From Jaltomata sinuosa (taxonomy: Eukaryota > Streptophyta > Magnoliopsida > Solanales > Solanaceae): a DNA stretch of 64,000 bases. Positions within the stretch are counted from its first letter, which is position 1. Each line of letters starts with the position of its first letter. A model generated the notes under the pieces. It was not told where the DNA came from and made no database searches. It was given only the letters and a program-made list of their open reading frames with translations. Shown piece by piece: positions 22,217 through 32,624 of this stretch. The DNA lies in contig QJPP01007520.1 of assembly GCA_003996215.1 (NCBI GenBank), forward strand, positions 310,001 through 374,000, given 5' to 3'. The translations under genes and the position numbers were made by a program.

Positions 22217-25200
22217 ATGGTAAGCATTTCTCTGTTCTCTAAAAACCCTAGCTCATCAATTTACGTTCATCTATCTGTGTGTTTTTGCTGCTTTTTGCGA
22301 CGAGTGTAAATACGTCGCCGGATCTAATTTTCACGGTATAAAAATACTGAAATGAAGTTTACCTGTTCGATTACAAAATTCAGATATTTTTGTGGAATTT
22401 TTTCAGTAATTGATGTAATTTTTTGGGCTCCGGTTAAGGTAAATACCGCAGTTTAACTTGCTGATTATCGTTAATTGGAGATGGTAAGCATTTCTGTATT
22501 CTCAAATACCTTAGCTCATTATTTGTGTTGATCGATCTGTGTGTGTTTGCTGCTTTGTACGAGTGTAAATACGTTGCTGGATCTAATTTCCATGGTATCG
22601 AAATCCTGAAATGAAGTTCACCGGTTCGATTTCCAATTTTCAGATATTTTGGTGCAGTTTAACATCATTTTTGAATACATACATGTGTGTTTTCTGATTT
22701 TCACGACTGTAAATACGTTGCTGGATCTAATTTCCGTGATATCAAAATACTGAAATGAAGTTCACCAGTTCAATTTCCAATTTTCAGATATTTTGGTGCA
22801 TTTTAACATCATTTTTGAATACAAACATATGTGTTTGCTGATTTTCATAACTGTAAATACGTTGCTGGATCTAATTTCTGTGGTATCGAAATCCTGAAAT
22901 GAAGTTCACCGGTTCGATTTCCAATTTCAGATATTTTGGTGCAGTTTAACATCATTTTTGAATACATACATGTGTGTTTTCTGATTTTCACGACTGTAAA
23001 TACGTTGCTGGATCTAATTTCTGTGATATCAAAATACTGAAATGAAGTTCACCAGTTCAATTTCCAATTTTCAGATATTTTGGTGCAGTTTAACATCATT
23101 TTTGAATACATACATGTGTGTTTTCTGATTTTCACGACTGTAAATACGTTGCTGGATCTAATTTCTGTGATATCAAAATACTGAAATGAAGTTCACCAGT
23201 TCAATTTCCAATTTTCAGATATTTTGGTGCAGTTTAACATCATTTTTGAATACATACATGTGTGTTTTCTGATTTTCACGACTGTAAATACGTTGCTGGA
23301 TCTAATTTCTGTGATATCAAAATACTGAAATGAAGTTCACCAGTTCAATTTCCAATTTTCAGATATTTTGGTGCATTTTAACATCACTTTTGAATACATA
23401 CATATGTGTTTGCTGATTTTCATGACTGTAAATACGTTGCTGGATCTAATTTCCGTGGTATCAAAATCCTGAAATGAAGTTCACTGGTTCGATTCCAATT
23501 TTCAGATATTTTGGTGCAGTTTAACATCATTATTGAATACATACATGTGTGTTTGCTGATTTTCACGACTGTAAATACGTTGCTGGATCTAATTTCCGTG
23601 GTATCAAAATACTGAAATGAAGTTCACCAGTTCAATTTCCAATTTTCAGATATTTTGGTGCATTTTAACATCATTTTTGAATACATACATATGTGTTTGC
23701 TGATTTTCATAACTGTAAATACGTTGCTGGATCTAATTCCCACGGTATCAAAATACTGAAATGAGGTTCAGCGGTTCGATTACCAAATTTTCAGATCCTT
23801 TGTATGAACTGTTTCCGTAATAGCTGTATTTCTTTTGTTAGAATTTTTGTGGGAATACACTGGGTATGTTGTTGTTGTTGTCTCTATTTAGGTAAGTATC
23901 GCAGTTTGACTTGCTGATTATCGTTAATTCGAGATGGTAAGCATTTCTGTGTATTCTCAAATACCTTAGCTTATCAATTTGTGTTCATCGATCTCTGTGT
24001 GTTTGCTGCTTTTCACGAGTGTAAATACGTTGCTGGATCTTATTTCCATGGTATCAAAATACTAAAATGAAGTTCACCGATTCGATTTCCAATTTTCAGA
24101 TAATTTGGTGAATTTTTTCAGTAATTGATGCACTTTTGTTTTTTGGGCTCCGATTAAGGTAAATACCGCAGTTTAACATCATTTTTTTAATAGAGTAACT
24201 TACATAAAACACACATCTTTGGGAGCTCATTACTCTTTTTCCCACCTCACTTCGCTCGAATACATCGCCCCAAGGCGTGATACATCGCCTCACCTTTGGA
24301 TAATTACCTTTGATACATCGGGGCGATGTATCACGAGGTGAGGCGATGTATCACGACCTGGAGCGATGTATCAGAGTGTTTACATGTGGTATATTAAGTA
24401 ATTAAAATAAAGTAGTGGGAGAGTTAGTAAATATGGTAAGGAGGTATGTCTCTTTTGGTAGTTTAACCTTTTTAATATGCACATATGTATTTGCTGCTTT
24501 TCACAACTGTAAATTCGTTGGTGGATCTAATTTCCGTGGTATCGAAATCAAGAAATGAACTTGACCGGTTCTATTACAAACTTTTAGATCCTTTGAATGA
24601 ATTATTTCGGTAATTGATGTATTTCTTTTTGTTAAATTTTTTTGCAGCTCGATTTAGGTAAATATCACCAGTTCAACAACAATTTTGAATTCATATATGT
24701 GATTGTATTTGTATACAGAGAGAGAGAGAGAGTTACGTATTTTCATGCATTAGATTCAGTGTAGGAAGTGCTTTTGTAGCCTCAATTAGTCTGCTCTCTA
24801 TAATGTCTGATTCATATAATTCAGGATCTTTTTCGTACTGCTGGTGTTCTGAACTGTAACTAGTTAGGTTGCTGCGTGGATTGTTTTCTATTTCCTTTAT
24901 TCTCACTGATCTGTGTGTGTTTGCTGCTTTGCACGAGTGTAAATACGTTGCTGGATCTAATTTCCACGGTATCGAAATCCTGAAATGAAATTCGCAGGTT
25001 CCATTACAAATTTTCAGATCCTTTATATGACTGTTTCGGTAATAGATGTATTTCTTTTGTTAGATTTTATTTTGCACCTCGGTTTAGGTAAGTATCACTG
25101 TTCAACATCATTTTTGAATACAGACATATGTGTTTGTACCTGTACTTACACACAGAAATTGGGTATTTTCATGCACTAAATTCAGTGTAGGAAGTGCTTC

Positions 25201-28200
25201 AGAGCCTCAATAGTTTGTTGACTTGTTCTCTTCGTTATCTGATTCATATAAGATGAGGCTTAGTCTTATAGTTCAGTATCTGCTCGTGCTGCTGGTGTTG
25301 TAATTAGTTAGGTGGCTGTGGATTATTTTCTATTTTATTATATTCTTCAATTTTCATGTAATCCTTTGTTGGCTCTTCGTCTTAAACGAAATACATGTAG
25401 CTGTGGTTTATGCAAGTAACTATCCAAAAGGAAAAAGAAGTTCCACATTGTGGAGCTCTATTATGCTGAGATAGCTATTCTAATTGTCCTGTATTTGGCA
25501 AGATAATCTACATGGATGTAGTATTTTGACATTGGAACATATAAGGTGTAAATCTCTAGATCTAGAAGGCTACTCTGAACTCTAAATTTTATCCAATCCA
25601 ATTTGATTGAAGTATGTAGCATAGATGCATATGCATTTTGTGATATTCAGTATCCAACTCCTGCTTTTTGTGACACAGTCAAAGAAAAGAGGTCTTTCAC
25701 TGGAAGAGAAACGTGAAAAAATGCTGCAGATCTTTTATGATTCACAGGATTTCTTCCTTGTAAGTATACTAGTTCCTTGTAAGTACACTGGAGCTCTTTG
25801 AGTTTTGCTATAAATGCATCCTGAGTAACAATGGAGATCAATGCCATTTAATTCAACAAGTGGTTTTAGTATTGATGCATGTCACAGACACATCAGGTGT
25901 GGGAATGAACTAATTCCTAAGTTTATTTCTTTCTTTTACCCAGTTTTAGCAACTGATTTCTCGGGAACAGATTCTATCATGAAATCTGCTACATCTGGAG
26001 AAATTTAGCATCGTCCTGCCTGTTCTTTCTGTATCTGTTGTGTGACTATTCTTTCTGTATCTATTATGCTTTGCACCAGTGTTCATCTGTAGGCTGATAA
26101 GAATGCCATGATGAAAAAGCATTAGCTATCCATTGGTAATAATAGTATCTGTAATTAGCAAGATATGCATGAACCTTGGTTGGCTACATCCATGACATCA
26201 CTTATGGAAGGGAAGAACCTAAATGGACAATATATCTATTTAAGGGCTTTTAGTCTGGGTTTGTTAAATCTTTAGCACCATTTACGCTTACCAAATTTAG
26301 CAGGGGATCTGTTAGATGTTTTACCAGAGAGCTCAAAAGTTTTGAAATAGCTGAAAGGTTCCTGTTTGACCATGGCCTGTGATATTTTTCAACCAGATAA
26401 TTATCAGATAGTCAGAAAGAAACAGTCACATCTTCTCATGTATAATACTGGAGATAACTCAATGAGCAGCCCAGGCTATTCTTGTGGTATCTGTTTATAT
26501 GTCTTCAAGAATGAGTCTCACCTTGCCTCATCCACCAAACTCTGCTCACATATTTGTTTATAACTGTTCTTTCTGACCCTCGTGATCTGTGAAAAGAACA
26601 CGTGTTGCCTTCTGGAATAAGTTCAATATCTTTAAATTACTACTGGAGGACAAATCACATTTTATTTATTTATAGTATAACTGTTCCTGCATTATGATCT
26701 AATTAGTATTACATTTTGCAATTCCTTGTTATTTCAGCTTAAGGAACTTGAAAGGTCGGGTCCTAAGAAGGGTGTTATCAGCCAGTCAGTGAAAGACGTT
26801 ATACAATCTTTGGTGGACGATGATCTTGTGTTTAAAGACAAGATAGGGACTTCTGTGAGTAATATCTGGATTGTGTTATAACAGTATCATCTCTTGAATC
26901 TTCTGCTGCTAAGCATAAAGTTGATCATCTATATTTTATGTGCTATAAAAGCATCAGCCGTTTACCCTCCACAAATCTCAAGTCTCAAGCATGTTGATTT
27001 TTTTCAATCAATCTCAAGTATGTTAAATGACTTGTAAAATTCCAGGTATACTTTTGGAGTCTGCCTAGTTGTGCTGGGAACCAGGTAAGTGTTTGGATTA
27101 ATCTTTGCACATGCTTATCATATTTATTTTCAGCTGCTTCAAACATGATGTTCATTCAACAGCTAAGAACTGTATATAGAAAGCTTGAGACTGATCTCCA
27201 GACCAATAAAAAGCGGCACACTGAACTTGTTGAACAATGCAATGCTTTGAAAAAGGGACGTGAAGAATCTGTAAGTACATCAAGTTCTAGATGATCCTCT
27301 AGGATAATCTTAACATAATTTTGTATGGATTAGTTGAACTAACAGACTGTTTCTACTTTTCACTTATGTGCCTTTACTAGGATGCACGAGAAGAGGCCTT
27401 GAATGAGCTGAAATCTATTGAACAGAAACATAAGGAACTTAAGGTTGAGGCGTGCCTTCTGATGTTTAGGAGCTTAGGAAATTAATATGATGTTTAGATG
27501 AATTATGGGTTAGCATTTTTATTCTAAAAAAACTAAGGTGAGATTATTTTCTTATTCAGGAAGAGTTGGCGCAGTATGCAGATAATGATCCTGCTACTAT
27601 TGACGCAATGAGTAAGGAACTCTGAGCATACTTTTTAGGCTCCAATAGTATTTACCAGACAATATTTTTAATTATTCAGCTGTCAATTTGCATGCACCAG
27701 TATGCTTCTCTTTACCAGAATGTCGTGTTTCCTGACTTGGGAAGTTCTTTTTGGCAGAGAAAGCAATTGAAGTTGCCCATTCAGCAGCTAATAGATGGAC
27801 AGGTTTGGCTGTTCCTGCATTATCCAGTCATTACCTTGTATGCTTCCCTTATTGCTCTCTTTGTTTAACGATCATGTGCATTTGCTATACAGATAACATC
27901 TTCACATTGAGACAATGGTGTTCCAATAACTTTCCCCAAGCAAAAGAGCAACTTGATCACCTATACAATGAGGTAAGAAGCAATTTCCATCATAAAGAGC
28001 CATGAGTTTGTCTGTATAGGATTGTAAACTGCTGCTAGATCATGCCCCACTTGGATATATATATCAGAAGAGGTTTAGAGAGTTAAAAAGACTTTGCCAT
28101 ATTTTATATGACTTTCTATCTCATCCTTTCCCCAAGCCCCGGTGACCCTTACACCTGATCCTAGCCCTCTATAATCCTCTCCTTTTCTCTTGGTTTTTCA

Positions 28201-28543
28201 CTATTTCTTGTTTGGGAGCTTTCGAACTTGATTATATGCAATATCTCCTTTCTCCATTGGAATGACTTGTTTCAGTTCAAAGGTTTCAGTTTTTTGTGCC
28301 TAGGTTGAGCATATTTTCAAATTTGAAGGGGTTATATGTTACAGACTAAAGTAAAAAGACAACTAATGAATTGATTGGAAGAAACAAACTAAGTGCAGAT
28401 ACACAGTTTTCTAGCAAATTTGCCACTACCTTGTTGAATTAGTCTTTTTCTTTGTCTTATGGCAGGTCGGAATAACAGACGACTTTGACTATTTAGAGAT
28501 GCCGGCAGTGGTTCCTCTTGCAATTACCGAGGGTGAACACTAA
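22217..28543 (+). CDS. MND1: Meiotic nuclear division protein 1 (MND1)
   Basis: MND1 pairs with HOP2 and helps RAD51/DMC1 strand invasion during meiotic recombination in the nucleus. Ten coding exons: 22217-22219, 25679-25759, 26738-26854, 27046-27084, 27163-27270, 27381-27443, 27560-27611, 27758-27802, 27893-27972 and 28466-28543, about 221 residues, close to the family's usual length. All phases fit. It begins M|SKKRGLSLEEKREKMLQI, the winged-helix domain, then LKELERSGPKKGVISQSVKD. A charged coiled coil follows (LRTVYRKLETDLQTNKKRHT to EQKHKELK), and then DNIFTLRQWCSNNFPQAKEQ and GITDDFDYLEM. The first coding exon is only the ATG, followed directly by GTAAGC. Intron 1 (3.46 kb) is filled with tandem repeats and holds two more ATG|GTAAGC look-alikes. 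There is an E2F-type site upstream. Confidence 0.93.
22481..22486 (+). other. Duplicate MND1 exon-1 end (ATG|GTAAGC), copy 2
   Basis: The junction TTAATTGGAGATGGTAAGCA repeats the real exon-1 end (TAATTCGAGATGGTAAGC at 22210-22227). It keeps both the ATG and the donor, so it could serve as an alternative first exon giving the same protein. Confidence 0.6.
22535..23835. repeat. 144-bp minisatellite in MND1 intron 1, nine units
   Basis: The landmark ACGTTGCTGG starts at 22571, 22715, 22859, 23002, 23146, 23290, 23434, 23577 and 23721, a period of 143-144 bases. Each unit runs through GGATCTAATTTC, TGAAATGAAGTTCACC, TTTTCAGATATTTTGG and TTTAACATCA. Inner units are nearly identical while edge units are more diverged, as expected from unequal exchange. 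Confidence 0.95.
23846..23883 (+). repeat. SINE 3' tail fragment in MND1 intron 1
   Basis: TGTGGGAATACACTGGGTA followed by TGTTGTTGTTGTTG, the end of a Solanaceae SINE without its body. Confidence 0.6.
23934..23939 (+). other. Duplicate MND1 exon-1 end (ATG|GTAAGC), copy 3
   Basis: TTAATTCGAGATGGTAAGCA, identical to the real exon-1 end over this stretch, lies after the minisatellite. The ATG and donor are intact. The flanks also repeat those of copies 1 and 2. Confidence 0.6.
24216..24380. repeat. Inverted and direct repeats of GATGTATCA in MND1 intron 1
   Basis: The decamer CGATGTATCA or its complement TGATACATCG occurs about six times in 140 bases: on the minus strand at about 24260-24320 and on the plus strand at about 24324-24372. 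GTGAGGCGATGTATCACGAC and its complement form a hairpin. The element interrupts the intron's own repeat pattern, so it looks like a separate insertion of unknown type. Confidence 0.6.
24480..25335. repeat. Two ~430 bp direct repeats in MND1 intron 1
   Basis: Two diverged copies (about 24480-24900 and 24905-25335) share the minisatellite head, GATCCTTTGAATGA-like sequence, TTTCGGTAAT.GATGTATTTC, TCAGTGTAGGAAGTGCTT and GCTGCTGGTGTT. A (GA)n tract (24717-24732) lies only in the first. Together with the minisatellite these build nearly the whole intron. Confidence 0.75.
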
Positions 28544-30031
28544 TTGGCTGAAAGCCAGTTTGACATATGATTTCCTTATGTTCTTTTACCTTTTACTATG
28601 GTTGTTCTTTCCAGAGGTATAGGAGTTGGTTCTTGCTTTAATAATTTGAATGATCTTAAAAGCATTGTCAAAATCCAATATGCACACTGATATCGTTTAG
28701 TTAGTGCCCATATGTGTGCATTTTGTCTGGGCAGCTGAATAGCCATAATACTGACTAACATTACGTCTATGCTTTCGTTCTACCATGTTTAATCACTTAT
28801 GTGCGACCCATAGAGTAAACTGTTTGTGGATACTGCGAGGCTTTATCGACTACCTTTGTGCCCGAGTCTGAAGAGAAGAGAATCGTTTTATAGCCCTTGC
28901 TGGTGCAGTACAGTATGACAGGTGATCGTCATTTATTCTTTTACCTTCCTACTAATGCTGTGAAAGATCTGATTGTTTATCACGGCGTAAATGAGAAAAC
29001 AGGCAACTGTGACTTCTATTCTGATTGAAGCAAATAGTTGTGTAACTGTGGTTTCTATACTAATTGAAGCAAATAATTGTGTTGAAAATTTTCATCTAAG
29101 CTGTGTATAGAGAAATGTATGCCACAGAGAATATAATACTTGTCATTGGGCTAAACCTTTTTCCTTGAAGAAGGAAGTAGAAAGGAAAATAGTGGAGAAA
29201 GCTAAGGCTTTTATTTTCTTCTCTTTGTTTACGTGTAGAAAAAAATTGCTTTGTGATATGACTCTTCTCCGGACATTGCTCATAGTGAGAGTTCAGTGCA
29301 TTGGGCTGCCTTAGATTCTAAATGCATGCTTTTTGGTTGTAGTTTCTCTTTTCGGTTTAACCATCTAGTGATTAAATTTATTAACTTGATTAATTCAAAT
29401 TCGTGCTGCAACAGGTTATATTTCATTCTCATACCATAGTACTTTTTGTCATGTTAAAGAAATTCAGTTTGGGGGCCAGAACTAGTGATTAACGGTTGAA
29501 TTAAAGTCCAAATAATTGAGATGTTGCCCTTTTAGCTGTGGCCAAAATCCCAACAACGGTTATTAGCTAAGCTACATAAACGTCAAAAAAGCAACGACCA
29601 ACTCCATTTTAAATTTTGAAAAAATAGGGAAAGAGAATATATAAGGGCAAGCAATCATGTTTTTCATGTTGGCAAGTGGGGTTAAGGAATTTTCACTTAT
29701 TAGAAGAGGTCCACAAATTATTATTTTATTATATTATACTATACAACTCAAAACTCTCTGTATTCATAACGTGCATTGAATCTCAACCTTACAACTGTCC
29801 CTTTATTAACGGCAAAAAAAAACAGATTATTTTATTATTATTGAGTCCTCTCCAAATTGGGAATAAAACTAATTTGACAGAGTGGATACTGAGTGGAGAT
29901 CCTTTACAATCAAATTTCCCCCTTTTTATAAACCCCAATTTTTTCTTTGGGAGTTAAACATTATAGAGCTTTAGGCATTTTTTAGAGATAAGAAGAAAAA
30001 AAAAGGGTCTCAAGAAAGAAGAAGGAAAGAA
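28544..30031. other. Intergenic, MND1 to arabinogalactan peptide
   Basis: Contains the MND1 3' UTR and the promoter of the next gene. A short direct repeat (ATTGAAGCAAATARTTGTG twice) lies at about 29020-29080. A TATA-like TTTATAAA at about 29925-29932 precedes the arabinogalactan gene by about 100 bases. No RNA gene or other gene is seen. Confidence 0.5.
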
Positions 30032-30962
30032 ATGGAGGTCTTGAGACTCTGTTTAATGGCTATTTTTGGTTTGGTTATGGCATTGGTTGTTCCTTCTATC
30101 AATGCTCAAGTGCCTGAGCCTGCTCCTGCCCCTACAAGTGATGGTAAGCTCTCTCTTTAATACCAACAACAACAACCCCCCTCCCCCGCCCCAAAGCTCA
30201 AGTTGTTTATTTGAGATTTGATAATGTATGAATGAACAATTCTTGATTTGAGAAATAGATCTAGGTATTACTTCTTAAGTTCATATATAGTAAGAGTTGA
30301 AGACATACCCCAATGTGGTACTTCTTGGTGCGAATCTGAATTTAGTCAGGCTTTAATGCGGGTATCGAACACCGATGAGAAAGAAACAAAAAAAGAGTTC
30401 TAAGACATTTTGTGATGTGTATACCCATTGCCTATACACTTTTCTTTTCCAGTTTAACTATCTGGTATTTGAAGTTCACTAGCTGATTAATTAAGATTTG
30501 TGGGGGTAGGCTCATTAAGGGATTAAAAGCTTCTTACCAATGAGTTTTTCATTCTCAAATTTCGAACTTGAGATATCTAGTTAAAAATGCAGGAATTTCG
30601 ACTAATCTAGATTTGTCCCCCCCCCCCCGGTGGGACCCTTAAGGGATAAAGCATTTTGAAGTTCTCCGTTCTCAAGTTGACTTCTGATTAAGGATAGAAG
30701 GAATTTCAACCATCGTGCTCTACCTCTTAGATGGTCATTGTGGCTTGGGTATAACGTTGGGATCTCCTCGGGAGGGGTAAAAAAAATTTAGTACGTAGGT
30801 ACATTTTTGCTATTTTTTTACTATATTTTTTAAAAAGGTAGTTGCTATAAATAGCTAATGTGGTTTATTATTGGTTTGATTTTTGCAGGAGTTGCAATTG
30901 ATCAAGGTATAGCTTATGTGCTAATGTTGGTTGCTTTGGCTGTTACTTACATGATTCACTAA
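30032..30962 (+). CDS. Arabinogalactan peptide, AGP16/20/22/41-like
   Basis: A very short cell-surface proteoglycan precursor. Exons 30032-30143 and 30889-30962 (phase 1 junction) give 61 residues. Residues 1-25 form a signal peptide (MEVLRLCLMAIFGLVMALVV, PSINA). The mature core is QVPEPAPAPTSDG, with Ala-Pro repeats that are hydroxylated and O-glycosylated in this family. The tail GVAIDQGIAYVLMLVALAVT plus YMIH is the GPI-anchor signal, highly conserved in the family, which would be removed in the ER. The mature peptide is therefore about 12 residues, attached to the outer plasma membrane. The ATG is the first in the transcript-like sequence after the TATA box. The gene converges on SNF7. 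Confidence 0.9.
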
Positions 30963-32427
30963 GCAATATGTACAGCATCCATTGCAGCTTTTCTTTCTAT
31001 TTTTTTTTCTTCTTATTCTTCTGGTTGTGATTTACTTTTTAAAAAAATCATTCTCTTGTATTCTTTTTGGAGATTGAAATTTTATATTTCTCTCATTCAA
31101 TGATTAAATTGTAGAAATTCTTTATATCTTTCCTTCTCCATTTCCTTCTATAACGAGAATCGGGATTTTTATTAAGGGGCATCAAAATATAATGAAGCAA
31201 ATATACAAAGAAGTCAATGAGATTCAATATAAAGTGCGTGCGTAATGTTAATTTTTCGATGAAAGAGTGTCAATTTGACTCTCCTTAAACAAGGGTAGCT
31301 TACACATCTTTGCTTGCAATTTACTAGGGCAAAGAAGAGTTGTATATTAACCATAGTATTCAAACGGGAAATTATGATCAAAGAGTTATTCATTGACCGC
31401 GATCTTCTTATTTTAGAGATTCCTACCAATTAAAAAAAAATCAGATAAAAAACTTCAGTACCAAATATTTTGAACCATTTCTCGATTTGTGCATTGTTAA
31501 CCTTGGGTAAGGCTCTTCCGCCGAAACAATATCACTAAACAAAACAACAACACAGGAATGTAATCCCACAACGTGATTTTAGGAGGATAGGATATATGCA
31601 ATTCGTATAAAAAAAATTCAGCACCTTCCCGCGAATTAGACAAGATTTATTTGTCTAGAATAAGACATGTTTGATCAAGTGGATCAATATTCATAAATTT
31701 CATCATAAATGTGAAATATCTAATTTGGACCTTTGGTGATTCACCAGATATTTTGGACCATTTCTCGATTTGTGCATTGTTAACCTTGGGTAGGGGCCAT
31801 TCTAACACATTGCACGAAATAAATATGACATCTCATAATACCCTCTCCAGCTGAAACATCACTAAACAAAACAACAAACAACATATCCAGTGTAATCACA
31901 CAAGTGGAGTCTAGAAAGGACAGGATTTACGAAGACGTTACTCCTACCTTTATAAGGTAGAGAGATTGTTTCCTAGTAGACCCTCGGCAAAACGAGCATT
32001 ACCAAAACAATATCAGTAAACAAAACAACAACATACCAAGTGTGATCCCACAAGTGGAGTATGGGAACGGTAGGATGTACACAAATCTTACCCTTACATT
32101 TGAAAGGTAGAGATGTTGTTTCCGATAGACCCTCAACACAATGACGCATTACCAAAACATTACCAAATCCCAGAAGTGGAGTTTGGAAAAGGTAAGATGT
32201 ATGCAGATTTTATCCCTTCTTAGGGTAGAGAGTTTGTTTCCGATAGATTATCGACACAACGACGCATTACAAAAACAACATCACTTAACAAAATAGAACA
32301 AAAACAGAGTGAACATAAACTTTTTATCAGCATGGACCACCAAGTTCATGAAAAATCTCCATTTTCTGCAACAAATCTATGTACACAATGACCCATACAG
32401 ATACTTAAAGATATGTGAAAGCAACAA
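30963..32427. other. Intergenic with repeated SINE pieces
   Basis: No gene. Minus-strand SINE 3' pieces (ACAACAACATACC, ATCCCACAAGTGGAGT, GGTAGAGAGATTGTTTCC phrases) lie at about 31540-31600, 31860-31990, 32010-32140 and 32155-32262. A unique 55-base phrase (CCATTTCTCGATTTGTGCAT onward) occurs at about 31475 and 31755, so this block grew by local duplication as well as insertion. Confidence 0.65.
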
Positions 32428-32546
32428 CTATGTTGCTCGGACTCTTCAAAAATGGCACCAGGTGCACGTTAGATCCTCCAAATTAGTGTATTTTTTGAGG
32501 ATCTGACACGGGTGTGGCAACATTTTGAAGAGTTTGAGCAACATAG
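32428..32546. repeat. MITE, copy 1, with CTATGTTGCTC termini
   Basis: Starts CTATGTTGCTCGGACTC and ends GAGTTTGAGCAACATAG, imperfect terminal inverted repeats, 119 bases, with an internal GATCCTCC and GAGGATCTGACAC inverted pair. A frequent non-autonomous Solanaceae element. It lies just downstream of the SNF7 stop codon. Confidence 0.75.
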
Positions 32547-32624
32547 GACAACAGTCTCTCTAAAGTCTTTTTGCTCACTTTTTCACCAATTAGTAACTAA
32601 CCAATAGAAAATTTTAACTCCAAT

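Noticed and set aside
22535..23835. Regularly spaced repeats that might suggest a CRISPR array
   Set aside because: The entire 144-base unit repeats with no unique spacers, in a plant intron; it is a minisatellite.
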